Shown: piece after piece, positions 43,553 to 54,000 of the stretch
Layout: every line of letters begins with the position of its first letter
How positions within the stretch are numbered: position 1 is the first letter of the stretch
Source: Marinobacterium arenosum
Lineage (GTDB): Bacteria > Pseudomonadota > Gammaproteobacteria > Pseudomonadales > Balneatricaceae
Direction: 5' to 3'
Length of the DNA stretch: 64,000 nucleotides
NCBI RefSeq assembly: GCF_019795155.1
Contig: NZ_JAILYN010000020.1
Coordinates: forward strand, 1 to 64,000
Program-made: the position numbers and the translations under genes
The notes under the pieces: generated by a model
Databases searched by the model: none
Seen by the model: the letters and a program-made list of their open reading frames with translations, nothing else
Told to the model about the DNA's origin: nothing

Positions 43553-44563
43553 TCAGTCGTAAGCCGGCAGATTAAAGGCCTGCCGGTAGCCGAACAGCGC
43601 CTGACTGCCGCCGGTATGTACGAAAACAATATTTTCACCGTCTCTAAAGTGGCCCCGGCGAACCAGATCGACCAGGCCGGCAAAGCCTTTTCCTGAATAT
43701 ACCGGGTCCAGCAAAATACCTTCGGTGCGCGCCAGTAGCTCGATCGCCTCCAGCGTGCTCTCGGCCGGGAAACCGTAGCCCTCGCCGATATAGTCGCAGT
43801 TGGCAACCACCTGGTCACGCTTGACCGCACCCGGAATCCCCAACAGCTCGCAGGTTTCCGATGCCAGCTTGAATACGTTCGCTTCCTGGACTTCACGCGG
43901 CGCACGCACCCCGACTCCCAGTACCGGGATCAGGCTGTTACTGCCGGCAAAACCGGTCACCAGGCCGGCCTGCGTGCCGGCGCTGCCGGTGGCATGCACC
44001 ACCCGATCGATACACAGGCTGATACGGTTGGCTTGGTTGAGCAGCTCCAGCGCGCAGTTCACATAACCGAGTGCACCGACCGGGTTGGAACCACCGCCCG
44101 GAATCATATAGGGCACCTTGCCAGCGGCGCGCAGCTCATCGGCCAATCCAATCATCGCCGCATTCATGTCGGTACCGGCCGGGTACTTGCTCAACGGTGC
44201 ACCGAACAGCTGGTCCAGCATCACGTTGCCGTTGTAGTTGTAATCGACGTCTTTGGCCCCGGTACGATCTTCCAGCAGGACGTGACAGGCCATGCCCATC
44301 TTGGCGGCGATAGCGGCGGTTTGGCGGGCGTGATTAGACTGTGTCGCCCCCTGAGTGATAATGGTGTCGGCCCCCTGAGCAACCGCATCGGCCATCAGGA
44401 ACTCGAGCTTGCGGGTTTTATTGCCGCCACCGGCCAGGCCGGTGCAATCATCGCGTTTGATCCAGAGATTCGGACCGCCCAACTGCTTGCTCAGCCGGGT
44501 CAAGGGTTCCAGCGGTGTATCCAGGTGAGCAAAATGTAAACGTGGAAAACGAGCAAGATGCAT
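43553..44563 (-). CDS. cuyA: PLP-dependent L-cysteate sulfo-lyase / D-cysteine desulfhydrase
   Basis: This is 336 aa from the ATG at 44563, which has AGGAG upstream; the frame runs to 44698 but the extension lacks conservation signs. It begins [21 protein letters not shown] and contains [22 protein letters not shown] (PLP Lys49 in GGNK), [15 protein letters not shown] and [14 protein letters not shown]. This pattern fits CuyA, which releases sulfite from L-cysteate, better than E. coli DcyD, but the two families overlap and enzymes can act on D-cysteine. No cuyR or sulfite exporter is adjacent. Confidence 0.75.
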   Translation of the reverse strand: MHLARFPRLHFAHLDTPLEPLTRLSKQLGGPNLWIKRDDCTGLAGGGNKTRKLEFLMADAVAQGADTIITQGATQSNHARQTAAIAAKMGMACHVLLEDRTGAKDVDYNYNGNVMLDQLFGAPLSKYPAGTDMNAAMIGLADELRAAGKVPYMIPGGGSNPVGALGYVNCALELLNQANRISLCIDRVVHATGSAGTQAGLVTGFAGSNSLIPVLGVGVRAPREVQEANVFKLASETCELLGIPGAVKRDQVVANCDYIGEGYGFPAESTLEAIELLARTEGILLDPVYSGKGFAGLVDLVRRGHFRDGENIVFVHTGGSQALFGYRQAFNLPAYD

Positions 44564-45015
44564 ATCGGGTACGCTCCTTGGTATACGTCTCAGCGACTTA
44601 TTATTGTTTCTTACGATGGCTACGATCTTAGAAGCAACCCCCGCATCAGCTCCAATGCCGTTTTCACAACATCCGGTTAACTTTCGGCATAGCCCCAATA
44701 ATTAATTGATAAAAAAGTGAAAATTTCAGCTAGCAGCGAGACCGAACCGCCGCGTATTTCAGATCGGATATCTTCTTCCGGCATATTTTCAACAGCTGAA
44801 AGCCGGCCATCGACAAAACCCGGAAGCCGCTTTTAAAGCGACCGGTGGCGGTGCCCCGCCGCCGCTACATCACCGATATATTCTCGGGAAAACAGCTGTT
44901 TTTTGCCGCCGCCGCGCTGCCATCTGACGACTATAGTGAAACTACCGCTGGGCATGCGGCCATCGCTGCCCCACGGGCTTCGGCAACATATCCATCAACC
45001 GTATCGGAGACCGGC
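44564..45015. other. Intergenic region between divergent genes, no supported gene
   Basis: About 450 bp that must hold the promoters of the PLP enzyme and the PEBP protein. The reading frame of the PEBP gene stays open back to 44845, but that extension has no ribosome-binding site or domain. No repeat or RNA gene was recognised. Confidence 0.4.
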
Positions 45016-45495
45016 ATGACCATGACACTCAGCTCCACCGCTTTCGCCCAGGATGGTGAAATCCCACGTCGCTACACCTGTGAAGGCCAGGACCTGTCGC
45101 CGCCGCTGCAGTGGAACGATGTTCCCTCCAACGCCAAAAGCCTGCTGTTGATTGTCGACGACCCCGATGCCCCCGACCCCGCCGCACCCAAGATGACCTG
45201 GGCGCACTGGCTGCTGTACAACCTGCCGCCGGAGACCGAGGAGCTGCCGGAGGCGGTAACCGAAGACCTGCTGCCAGACGGTGCCGGCCAGGGGCTGAAC
45301 GACTGGCAACGGGTCGGCTATGGCGGTCCCTGTCCGCCAATCGGCCGCCACCGCTACTTCTTCAAGCTCTACGCGTTGGACAAAGTGCTGGATGGACTGG
45401 ACGACGCGCCCAACAAGGCGCAGCTGGAAGCCGCCATGCGGATACACGTGATCGCCGAAGCGGAACTGGTCGGCACTTACCAGAAATCAGGCTGA
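45016..45495 (+). CDS. YbhB/YbcL family PEBP-like protein
   Basis: This 159-aa protein is of the phosphatidylethanolamine-binding/Raf-kinase-inhibitor-like family: IPRRYTCEGQDLSPPLQW, LIVDDPDAPDP, WAHWLLYNLP, GYGGPCPPIGRHRYFFKLYALD. These form the conserved anion-binding pocket. The ATG at 45016 has GGAGA 5 nt upstream. There is no signal peptide with this start. The biological role of bacterial PEBPs is mostly undefined. Confidence 0.92.
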   Translation: MTMTLSSTAFAQDGEIPRRYTCEGQDLSPPLQWNDVPSNAKSLLLIVDDPDAPDPAAPKMTWAHWLLYNLPPETEELPEAVTEDLLPDGAGQGLNDWQRVGYGGPCPPIGRHRYFFKLYALDKVLDGLDDAPNKAQLEAAMRIHVIAEAELVGTYQKSG

Positions 45496-45514
45496 GCCAA
45501 TCATCGGGTGGAAA

Positions 45515-45593
45515 GCCTTGTAGGGTGGGCACGTTTTTTGTGCCCACGCCGCTTGTTCGCCTGATGTATCTAATCCGCGAAGAACCTAAAAAA
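45515..45593. repeat. Dispersed palindromic repeat, copy B
   Basis: GCCTTGTAGGGTGGGCACG starts an about 80-bp unit closely related to copy A at 43307-43387. It contains the hairpin GTGGGCACG-TTTTTT-GTGCCCAC and ends CTAATCCGCGAAGAACC. It lies in the 100-bp gap between the convergent PEBP and pseudouridine synthase genes. Confidence 0.8.
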
Positions 45594-45594
45594 C

Positions 45595-46494
45595 TCACCA
45601 GGCCAGGCTGCGTTCGCTGCGATATTCGCGAAGCTGGCCGGTCAGCGGATCGACGAAGCTGATATTTCGGGCGAGCAACTGCAGCGGCCGGCTGTAATCG
45701 TCCGGCGTTTTCGGCTGCAGCTCCGGATAGTAGCGCTCGTTCAGCAACGGCATGCCGAGTCCGCTCATATGCACCCGAAGCTGATGGGTCTTGCCGGTCA
45801 ACGGACTGAGTTCGAACAGCCCCCGCCCATCACGTTCCTCGACACAGCGGATCTCCGAGCGGGCATTCACCTCGCCGTCAACCACCTGCATCCGAAAACG
45901 CGGCGAGCCGGTCACCATCCGGTTAGCCACCGTCCAGCGATAGCCGGCCCGCACCCCATCGGCCAACTTCGCCACCGCCCGGTAGCCTTTTTTCACCTTG
46001 CCATCGGCAAACAGCCGCTGGTAGAGACCACGACTGTCCGGATCGACCGAGAACAGCACCAGCCCGGCGGTCTCCCGGTCGATTCGGTGGATCGGCGCCA
46101 GGCTGTCGATGCCGGTGCGGCGGCGCAGTCGGTTCAACAGGCACTCCTGCACATAGATACCGCGCGGCACCACCGGCAGGAAATGCGGCTTGCAGGCCAC
46201 CAGCAGTTGATCGTCCCGGTGCAGAATCCGCTCCTCGAACGGGATCTGCGGCTCCTGCGCCACCTCGCGGTAATAGAAGATCCGCTGCTGCGGCGCGAAC
46301 AGCGAGTCCGGCCCGATTGCCGTGCCATCCGCCCAGTGCACCTTGCCCTCAGCCATCCTCTGCTGCCAGAGTTCGACCGGGATATGGGGGAACTTGCACA
46401 CCAGGAAATCGAGTACGGTCAGGCAACCGGCCGGCTCGGCCGGCATGCTGACCACGGAAGGGTTCGGGGCGATCGCCATTGTTGAGATACTCAT
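45595..46494 (-). CDS. RluA-family pseudouridine synthase
   Basis: This is 299 aa from the ATG at 46494 (MSISTMAIAP). The catalytic Asp lies in PIHRIDRETAGLVLFS, and the motifs LLVACKPHFLPVVPRG, GYRAVAKL, TGKTHQLRVHMSGLGMPLLNE are all typical of RluA-type enzymes that isomerise uridines in rRNA or tRNA. An N-terminal part of about 80 residues resembles the S4-like entry region (VLDFLVCKFPHIPVELWQQRM). The specific RNA target is not determinable. It is divergent from the transglycosylase gene. ATG at 46479 is an alternative. Confidence 0.9.
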   Translation of the reverse strand: MSISTMAIAPNPSVVSMPAEPAGCLTVLDFLVCKFPHIPVELWQQRMAEGKVHWADGTAIGPDSLFAPQQRIFYYREVAQEPQIPFEERILHRDDQLLVACKPHFLPVVPRGIYVQECLLNRLRRRTGIDSLAPIHRIDRETAGLVLFSVDPDSRGLYQRLFADGKVKKGYRAVAKLADGVRAGYRWTVANRMVTGSPRFRMQVVDGEVNARSEIRCVEERDGRGLFELSPLTGKTHQLRVHMSGLGMPLLNERYYPELQPKTPDDYSRPLQLLARNISFVDPLTGQLREYRSERSLAW

Positions 46495-46597
46495 GGGATA
46501 AAGCTTGATCAGAAGGCGCGCATCATAACAGCTGACCGACAGCGGCCAAGCACACACGACCTGAAAAGCGCCGATCGGATCGGCTATACTCGCCGCT

Positions 46598-47152
46598 ATG
46601 CGCCTTATCCTTACCCTGTTACTGCTGCTGGCCACGCCCTGGAGCCAGGCCGAAACGCCTGAGCCGGACCCGCAACTTCGGGCCGCGTTGAAACACGCCT
46701 TCGCCCAGGCCGACAGCTTCGACGACCGCTTTATCGCCGAAGTCTGGCTGACCGATATGTCCGGCCGGATCGCCGGCTACCTGCCGGACCCGATTGAGCG
46801 GATCAAGGTGCTCAAGGCGATCCACGCCGAGGCCAAACGCCAGCAACTGCCGATCTCGCTGGTGATGGGACTGATCCATACCGAAAGTCTGTTCGACCGC
46901 TTCGCGGTATCGCGGGTCGGCGCTCAGGGACTGATGCAGCTGATGCCGTTCTGGAAGAACGAGATCGGCCGTCCCGACGACAACCTGACCAACATCCATA
47001 CCAACCTGCGCTACGGCTGCACCATCCTGAAGGTCTACCTCGACCGCGCCGGCGGCGACCTGACCGAAGCACTGGCACGCTACAACGGCTCCTACGGCAA
47101 GGTCTGGTACCCGGAAAAGGTCTACCGCAACCAGCAACGCTACCGCGACTGA
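46598..47152 (+). CDS. Periplasmic lytic transglycosylase (SLT domain)
   Basis: This 184-aa protein has a signal peptide cleaved after SQA (about residue 18) and an SLT fold: LPISLVMGLIHTESLFD with catalytic Glu96, AVSRVGAQGLMQLMPF, NLTNIHTNLRYGCTILKVYLD and ALARYNGSYG. It is short, with a single catalytic domain, like MltC/EmtA-type minimal enzymes. It cleaves glycan strands of peptidoglycan to 1,6-anhydro products. Confidence 0.93.
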   Translation: MRLILTLLLLLATPWSQAETPEPDPQLRAALKHAFAQADSFDDRFIAEVWLTDMSGRIAGYLPDPIERIKVLKAIHAEAKRQQLPISLVMGLIHTESLFDRFAVSRVGAQGLMQLMPFWKNEIGRPDDNLTNIHTNLRYGCTILKVYLDRAGGDLTEALARYNGSYGKVWYPEKVYRNQQRYRD

Positions 47153-47428
47153 TTTGTTTTTTCACATTCGCCCAGCTGCGACCCTGCACGCCAAGCACAA
47201 CCTGCAGGGCGTTATCCGGGACGCCAACACTAAGTAAAACGTGTAAGAACGGCTTCAGTCGCGACCCTCGACGGTTCTTTTAAAGACCGTGGCCTGCTAC
47301 AGAGCAGACCTGTAGGGTTGGCTCCGGCCGGGTAGGTTTTGCCGACCAGGAGCCCGCAGGGCTGCCAATCGATGATCATTGCCCTCAGCCTCAACCACGC
47401 TCCGGCAAGCCATCGATACCGTACAGGA
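47153..47428. repeat. Intergenic region with REP-like palindromes
   Basis: This 276-bp gap between convergent genes carries AACGGCTTCAGTCGCGACC and GCCTGCTACAGAGCAGACCTGTAGGG, which belong to the same sequence families as the elements at 53650-53834 and 60100-60240. No ORF or clear terminator was recognised. Confidence 0.5.
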
Positions 47429-48052
47429 TCAATTCTCCTCCTGCGCCAACAGCGTCTCGATCGCCGCCAGCATCGTTTCCGGCTGCCGGTAATCCACCCG
47501 GATCGGCACCGCCCGCTGGCCAACCACCAGCACCAGCGACGGAAATCCCTGTACCTCCAAACGGTCGGCCAGCGCCATCTGCCGCTCCAACTCATCCTGG
47601 GTCGCCGGATCGTTCAGATCGGCCCGAAACCGCTCGACATCCAATGCCAGTTCTTCGGCCAACTGGCACAGCGTCTCCGGCTCCGACGGATTCAGCGCCC
47701 GCGTATAGTAAGCCCGCTGGATCGCCCCGGTCATCGCCTCGCCCTGCTGCTGGTGCTGCGCCGCGATCACCGCCCGACAGGCCTTCCAGGTATCGCGCCT
47801 CGGCTGGCACTGACGCCAGAAATCGAAATTAAACTCGGTACCGAGCATCTGCTCGATCCGCCGCCAGGTCTGCTGCAGGTACTGCTGCATCTCCACCGGC
47901 ATCGGCGCATCGCTGTCCGGCGCCAGGCCGCCCAACAGCGGCACCACCTCGACCTGCGCCGGCAACCGCTCACGCAGCTCTTCCCAGCCCGGCTTGAACC
48001 CCCAGCACCAACTGCACATCGGATCATGCACGTAATACAACCTGGCCGACAT
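47429..48052 (-). CDS. DsbA-family (FrnE-like) oxidoreductase
   Basis: This 207-aa protein starts MSARLYYVHDPMCSWCWGF with the redox CxxC (Cys13-Ser-Trp-Cys16) near the N-terminus and no signal peptide, so it is probably cytoplasmic. The all-alpha insertion and C-terminal VQGFPSLVLVVG (cis-Pro loop) fit the DsbA/FrnE group. GGAG lies 10 nt upstream of the ATG at 48052. The substrate is unknown. Confidence 0.9.
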   Translation of the reverse strand: MSARLYYVHDPMCSWCWGFKPGWEELRERLPAQVEVVPLLGGLAPDSDAPMPVEMQQYLQQTWRRIEQMLGTEFNFDFWRQCQPRRDTWKACRAVIAAQHQQQGEAMTGAIQRAYYTRALNPSEPETLCQLAEELALDVERFRADLNDPATQDELERQMALADRLEVQGFPSLVLVVGQRAVPIRVDYRQPETMLAAIETLLAQEEN

Positions 48053-48278
48053 CACATCTACTCCCATCCACGACTACCAAGTGCATATGCGACCCGATTA
48101 TTGAGTGGAAGTTCAGCCGCTAACCACTATAAACCGACAGGACTAAATCAAGGGAAGGAGGGGGGCATCGAGCAAGGGAAGGCAGCCGATCAGCAACCAC
48201 AGCAGATAAAAAAGCCGCCGATCTAAGCCCAATTAGCAGTTATGAAACGAGGGATGGAAAGAAACCCTGCGGAAATAG

Positions 48279-48554
48279 TTAACGGACTTCGAAGCCATCT
48301 ACCTCTTCCATCTGATCGACCAGTTCAGACTGCACCTCGGCCACGGTCGCCAGCGGCGGCCCCTGGTTCAGCCAGGCTTCCACCTGGCGCACGCCGCGCT
48401 CGTCGCCCTGCAGCAGGGCTTCGACGCGGCCGTCGGGTAGGTTGCGGACCCAACCGGTCAAGCCGTGCTGTTCGGCCTGTTCCTTGGTCGACTGGCGGAA
48501 CCAGACGCCCTGCACCCGGCCGGTGATAAACGCGTGTATGCAGATCTGTGCCAT
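48279..48554 (-). CDS. acyP: Acylphosphatase
   Basis: This 91-aa protein has the complete signatures: GRVQGVWFRQSTKEQAE with the catalytic Arg, and GLTGWVRNLPDGRVEA with the catalytic Asn. It hydrolyses acyl phosphates such as acetyl or carbamoyl phosphate. It is 16 bp downstream of the yihY gene stop on the same strand, so may be co-transcribed. Confidence 0.95.
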   Translation of the reverse strand: MAQICIHAFITGRVQGVWFRQSTKEQAEQHGLTGWVRNLPDGRVEALLQGDERGVRQVEAWLNQGPPLATVAEVQSELVDQMEEVDGFEVR

Positions 48555-48570
48555 CGGTCTCTCCTCGGAA

Positions 48571-49833
48571 TCAGTTACCTTTTTGCTGAGTAACGACCTG
48601 CTCGTCGGCCGGCGCGTTGTCTGCCTCAGAAAATAACTGCTGCAGCGAAATATTCAACTGCGCCTTTCGGCTATGCTCGACGGCATTCAGCCGCTGGTTG
48701 AGCTGCCGCTGCCAGCCGCCCAAGGCGGCCACGTCGTCACCCGGCGGCAGCGGCCAGGGCAGCAGCTCGCACAGCTCGGCCACCGACAGCGTATCCAGGT
48801 CGCGGCACAGCAGGTACTCGCCCTGCTCGCTGCGGCGGATCAACGAGGCACCCAGCAGCAGCTGCTGGTAGCTGTCCCAGCGCGACTGATCCAGCCCGGC
48901 CACCTGGCGCAGCAGTGTCCGGTCCGACAGGGTCTCGCCCCGCTGCTGGCCGCACCAGAGCCGGTACAGCACCGCCATCAGGGTATGCAGATGGTCGACC
49001 TTGCGGCCCCGCTCGCTGCGGCGGTAGACGCTCAGCGCACGGGTCAGTTCGGCGCCGAGCAGGATCAGCGTCCAGGTGATAAAGATCCAGGCCAGGAACA
49101 GCGGTACCGCGGCAAAGGCGCCGTAGATCAGTTCATAGGAGGGGAACTGGGTGACGAACAGCGCAAAGCCGCGCTTGGCGGTCTCGAACAGCAGGGCCAC
49201 CACCACCCCGCCGATCAGCGCATGCTTCAGCGGCACCCGGCAGTTCGGTACTGCCGCATAGAGCAGCGTAAAGGCCGCCGCCGACAGCAGCATCGGCAGC
49301 AACGACAGCAACCGCGCCCGGCCGACCAGGTCGGTGGCGGTGCTGATCACCGATATGGAGGCGATGTAGGAGGTCAGCAGCAGGCCGACGCCGATCAGGA
49401 TCGGCCCGAGGCTGAGGATCGCCCAGTAGATCAGGAAGCTAGACAGCCCCTTGCGCGCCTCGCTGACCCGCCAGATCCGGTTAAAGGCCGACTCGATATT
49501 GCGCATCATCATGATCGCGGTGACCAGCAGAAAGGCGACCCCCACCCCGGTCAGCTTGCGCGCCTGGCTGGCGAAATCACGCATGTATTCCTGTACCACC
49601 GCGCCGGTGGCCGGTACGAAGTTGTCGAAGATCCAGCCCTGCAGCTGCTCACCAACCCCCTGGAAGCTGGGTACCGCCGCCAGCATCGCGTAGCTGACGG
49701 TCATCAGCGGCACCACCGCGAACAGGGTGGTATAGGTCAGCGCCGAGGCGTTCAAAATCCCCTGGTTGGCGATAAACTGGCGAAACAGGTAACCGACGAA
49801 GCGGACCGGGTGACTCTGGAGTACATCTCGCAT
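48571..49833 (-). CDS. YihY/UPF0761 family inner-membrane protein
   Basis: This is 420 aa from the ATG at 49833 (AAGGAT upstream). It contains the family core (LNASALTYTTLFAVVPLMTVSYAML, MMMRNIESAFNRIWRV, VPNCRVPLKHALIGG, FPSYELIYGAFAAVPLFLAWIFITWTLILLGAELT) with about six TM helices, and a C-terminal cytoplasmic winged-helix-like region. It was once called ribonuclease BN, a name no longer supported. Together with the divergent arsC-wrbA-DUF2069 genes it forms a block also seen in Pseudomonas. Confidence 0.92.
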   Translation of the reverse strand: MRDVLQSHPVRFVGYLFRQFIANQGILNASALTYTTLFAVVPLMTVSYAMLAAVPSFQGVGEQLQGWIFDNFVPATGAVVQEYMRDFASQARKLTGVGVAFLLVTAIMMMRNIESAFNRIWRVSEARKGLSSFLIYWAILSLGPILIGVGLLLTSYIASISVISTATDLVGRARLLSLLPMLLSAAAFTLLYAAVPNCRVPLKHALIGGVVVALLFETAKRGFALFVTQFPSYELIYGAFAAVPLFLAWIFITWTLILLGAELTRALSVYRRSERGRKVDHLHTLMAVLYRLWCGQQRGETLSDRTLLRQVAGLDQSRWDSYQQLLLGASLIRRSEQGEYLLCRDLDTLSVAELCELLPWPLPPGDDVAALGGWQRQLNQRLNAVEHSRKAQLNISLQQLFSEADNAPADEQVVTQQKGN

Positions 49834-50032
49834 GGCAGATCCTTCTTTACTAACCACCGCACTAACCACCACCTTGCCGGCCTTTGTGGCGACCGGCAAG
49901 GCGTATACAATAGCCGCACATCTCAGAATTTAGAATCGATGAGCGCCGGCGCTTCTCTGCAGCTTAGCCGATGCGGTGCGCAACATCCGCGCCCGGCCGT
50001 ACAACCCAACAACCGATCGACAGGACCACGTC

Positions 50033-50383
50033 ATGAGCCAAGTCACCATCTACCATAACCCGCGCTGCTCCAAATCCCGCCAGACCCTGCAGCTGCTGGA
50101 AGAGCGCGGCATCGAGCCGGCCATCGTCAAGTACCTGGAGACCCCGCCGAGCGCCGACGAGCTGAAACAGGTGCTGGCGATGCTGGGCATCAACGCCCGT
50201 GATCTGCTGCGCACCAAGGAAGAGGAGTACCAGCAGGCCGGCCTGGACGACCAGAGCCTGAGCGAAGACCAGGTGATCGCCAAGATGGTCGAATTCCCGC
50301 GCCTGATCGAGCGGCCGATCGTGATCAACGGCGACCAGGCCCGCATCGGCCGTCCGCCGGAGTCGGTGCTGGAGATCCTCTGA
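50033..50383 (+). CDS. arsC: ArsC-type arsenate reductase (glutaredoxin-coupled family)
   Basis: This 116-aa protein starts MSQVTIYHNPRCSKSRQTLQLLEE with catalytic Cys12, and continues VKYLETPPSADEL, LLRTKEEEYQ and FPRLIERPIVINGDQARIGRPPE. This is the full ArsC/Spx-like pattern, including the RPI arsenate-binding region. There is no ars operon around it, so it may be a housekeeping member, as in the same syntenic block of Pseudomonas. Confidence 0.92.
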   Translation: MSQVTIYHNPRCSKSRQTLQLLEERGIEPAIVKYLETPPSADELKQVLAMLGINARDLLRTKEEEYQQAGLDDQSLSEDQVIAKMVEFPRLIERPIVINGDQARIGRPPESVLEIL

Positions 50384-50410
50384 GACCGTTACTCCCTAGA
50401 CTTGTTGTAA

Positions 50411-51403
<993 letters not shown>

Positions 51404-51411
<8 letters not shown>

Positions 51412-53077
51412 CCTGCGCAAGCTTCGCGCCGAGTTCCCGCTGCTCAATCGGCGGGTCAACGGCCAGCGGCTGATCTATCTGGACAACGCCGCCACCGCCC
51501 AGAAACCCCGGGAGGTGATCGAGGCGGTCAACCGTTTCTACCGCCAACACAACGCCAACGTCCACCGCGCCTCGCACGCCCTGAGCAGCGAGGCAACGGC
51601 GCTGTTCGAGCAGGCCCGCGACAGCGTGGCACGCTTTCTGAACGCGCCGGACAGCCGCGAGATCGTCTGGACCCGCGGCACCACCGAGGCGATCAACCTG
51701 GTTGCCCAGAGCTATGGCCGCAGCCGGTTGCAGCCGGGTGACGAGATCCTGCTGACCGAGCTGGAACACCACGCCAACATCGTGCCCTGGCAACTGCTGG
51801 CCGAGCAGACCGGTGCCACCATCCGGGTGGTGCCGATCCGCGACAACGGCGAGCTGGACCTGGCACGGTTCCGGGCATTGCTGAACGAGCGTACCCGCAT
51901 CCTGGCGGTCGGCCACGCCTCCAACGCTCTGGGGACAATCAACCCGGTAGCCGAGATGATCCGCGCCGCCAAGTCGGTCGGCGCGGTCACCCTGGTGGAC
52001 GGCGCCCAGAGTGCGGCCCACCTGCCGATCGACGTGCAGGCGCTGGGTTGCGATTTCTTCGCCTTCTCCGGCCACAAGGCGTTCGGCCCGACCGGCATCG
52101 GCGCGCTCTGGGGCCGGCTGGAGCTGCTCGAGCAGATGCCCCCCTGGCAGGGCGGCGGCGAGATGATCGAGCGGGTCAGCTTCAGCGGCACAAGTTACAA
52201 CCGGGTGCCGTTCCGGTTCGAAGCCGGTACGCCCAATATTGCCGGCGCCATCGGCCTGGCCGCGGCGCTGGATTACCTGAGCGCGCAGGACCGCCCCGCC
52301 CTGCTGGCGCACGAACAGCAACTGCTGCAACGCTGTCTTGAACAGTGCAGCCAGATCAACGGCTTCCGGCCGATCGGCCAGCCCGCCGAGCGGGTCAGCC
52401 TGCTGTCGTTCCAGCTCGACGGCCTGCACCAGCAGGATGTCGGCCTGCTGCTCGACCAGCAGGGGATCGCCATCCGCACCGGCCACCACTGCGCGATGCC
52501 GCTAATGGAGCGGCTCGGCCTGCCCGGCACCCTGCGCGCCTCGTTCGCGTTCTACAACAGCCAGGAGGAGGTCGACCGCTTCGCCGAAGCGTTGCAGCAG
52601 ATCGTCGACAGCCAGCACGAGACCGTCGCCGTCTGCCCGGCCGACCCGTTTACCGAGATGCCCTACGGCCATCAGGTAGACGCCGAGCAACTGCGCCAGC
52701 AGCTGCTGGCCAAACGCGACTGGAACAGCCGCTACCGTGAGATCATGCTGCTCGGCCGCGACCTGCCGGCACTGCCGGACCACCTGAAGAGCGACGATCA
52801 CCGGCTGCACGGCTGCGAAAGCCAGGCCTGGCTGGTCAGCCGGGTCAATGACGCCGGCCGGCTGGAGTTCCTGGCCGACTCCGACGCGCGCATCATCCGC
52901 GGGCTGATCGCCATCGTATTGGCGGCACTGAACAACCGCAGCGCCGAGCAGGTGCTGGCGTTCGATATCGACCGGTATTTCGCCGAGCTGGACCTGCTGC
53001 GCCACCTCAGCCCGTCGCGCGGCAACGGCCTGCGCGCACTGGTCGAGCAGATCCACCGGTTCGCCCGCCAACAGTGA
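51404..53077 (+). CDS. Cysteine desulfurase fused to a SufE-type sulfur acceptor (CsdA-CsdE fusion)
   Basis: This 557-aa protein has two domains. Residues 1-402 are a SufS/CsdA cysteine desulfurase: IYLDNAATAQKP, TELEHHANIVPWQ, PLP Lys225 in FSGHKAFGPTG, and active Cys363 in RTGHHCAMPLM. Residues about 415-555 are a SufE/CsdE domain with acceptor Cys471 in HRLHGCESQAWLV. In E. coli these are two separate proteins that pass persulfide sulfur between the cysteines; here they are joined. No suf scaffold genes are adjacent, which fits the Csd system more than SUF. Confidence 0.93.
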
Positions 53078-53129
53078 TTCTTTACCAATTCATTTTCCGA
53101 CCAACTTATTTGAAAAACGACGGATTACC

Positions 53130-53600
53130 ATGAGCAACTTTACCGACGTCTCCTTCCTGAATACCGTGTTCGGCAACCAGAAAGGAGATCCGAGCCAGCC
53201 GGACTGGCAGAAAGCCGCCAAGCAGCTGCAGCTGATCCAGGAAGAGATGGCCGAGCTGGTCGAGGGGATCGACACCCACAACCTGGCCGAAGTGCGCGAC
53301 GCCATCGCCGACGTGCTGGTCACCACCTACGGCATGGCGCATATCCTCGGCATCGACGCCGACCGCGACATGGCGGCGGTGCAGCAGAGCAACCTGTCCA
53401 AATTGTGCAAGACCGAGCAGGAGATCGAAGACACCCTGGCGTTCTACCGCCAGGAGAAGGGGCTGGAGGTTTACGCCGGCGGCGAACTGCCGGAAGCCTA
53501 CGTCAAGTCCGCCAAGGACCAGGAAGGCAAGGACGGCAAGTTCTACCCGGCCCACAAGTTCCTGAAGAACATCAACTGGCACGAGCCGGTGCTGGATTGA
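53130..53600 (+). CDS. MazG-like nucleotide pyrophosphohydrolase family protein
   Basis: This 156-aa protein has the all-alpha NTP-PPase metal site: EEMAELVEG (ExxE) and EVRDAIADVLVTTYGMA (ExxD). The remaining C-terminal third (YVKSAKDQEGKDGKFYPAHKF) is lysine/aspartate-rich. It would hydrolyse a nucleoside triphosphate or a related compound to the monophosphate. The substrate is unknown. Confidence 0.85.
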   Translation: MSNFTDVSFLNTVFGNQKGDPSQPDWQKAAKQLQLIQEEMAELVEGIDTHNLAEVRDAIADVLVTTYGMAHILGIDADRDMAAVQQSNLSKLCKTEQEIEDTLAFYRQEKGLEVYAGGELPEAYVKSAKDQEGKDGKFYPAHKFLKNINWHEPVLD

Positions 53601-53610
53601 TTGTTTTCGA

Positions 53611-53644
53611 TTCTCAAGCCCTTTTGTCTCGAAGGGCTTGAGAA
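53611..53644. terminator. Perfect 13-bp hairpin after the MazG-like gene
   Basis: TTCTCAAGCCCTT-TTGTCTCG-AAGGGCTTGAGAA is a perfect 13-bp stem starting 11 bp after the stop. No T-run follows, so it is more a mRNA 3' stabiliser or a weak or Rho-aided terminator than a classical one. Confidence 0.55.
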
Positions 53645-54000
53645 GGCGCCGTTATAGGAGGGGCTTCAGCCGCGACCTTGCACGGCGCTCAGATGACTCC
53701 CCCGTTGCCCGCGATACCCAAGCGGGTTGCGGTCCACAGAACTCGGTAGCAGCGGGCTTGGCATGCCCATTGGGTACTGACCGCGACGGGGTTGGCCTGG
53801 TCCGATGGGTGTCGCCCTCGGAGCGGGCTGCTACGCCCCTGGTCCCTCCGCCGCAAGACCCCGCACCTCATTTGCCGACAAAACCTTATTTGAATACCCC
53901 CACCCAAAGCGCAACAATATGGAATAAATGCAATAACCTGTTGCGATTTTCTGAATAATTCGGATGATAGTCAGCTTCCCCGTCACCTGCGGAGTCCTGT
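53645..54000. repeat. Intergenic region with REP-like elements related to the left-end array
   Basis: The segment 53746-53834 begins GTAGCAGCGGGCTTGGC and ends CGGAGCGGGCTGCTAC, with the inner ACCGCGAC and TCGCCCTCGGAGCG shared with the array at 139-498. Another element, GGCTTCAGCCGCGACC, precedes it at about 53663. The last 120 bp are AT-rich and should hold the promoter of the LysR gene. Confidence 0.65.
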
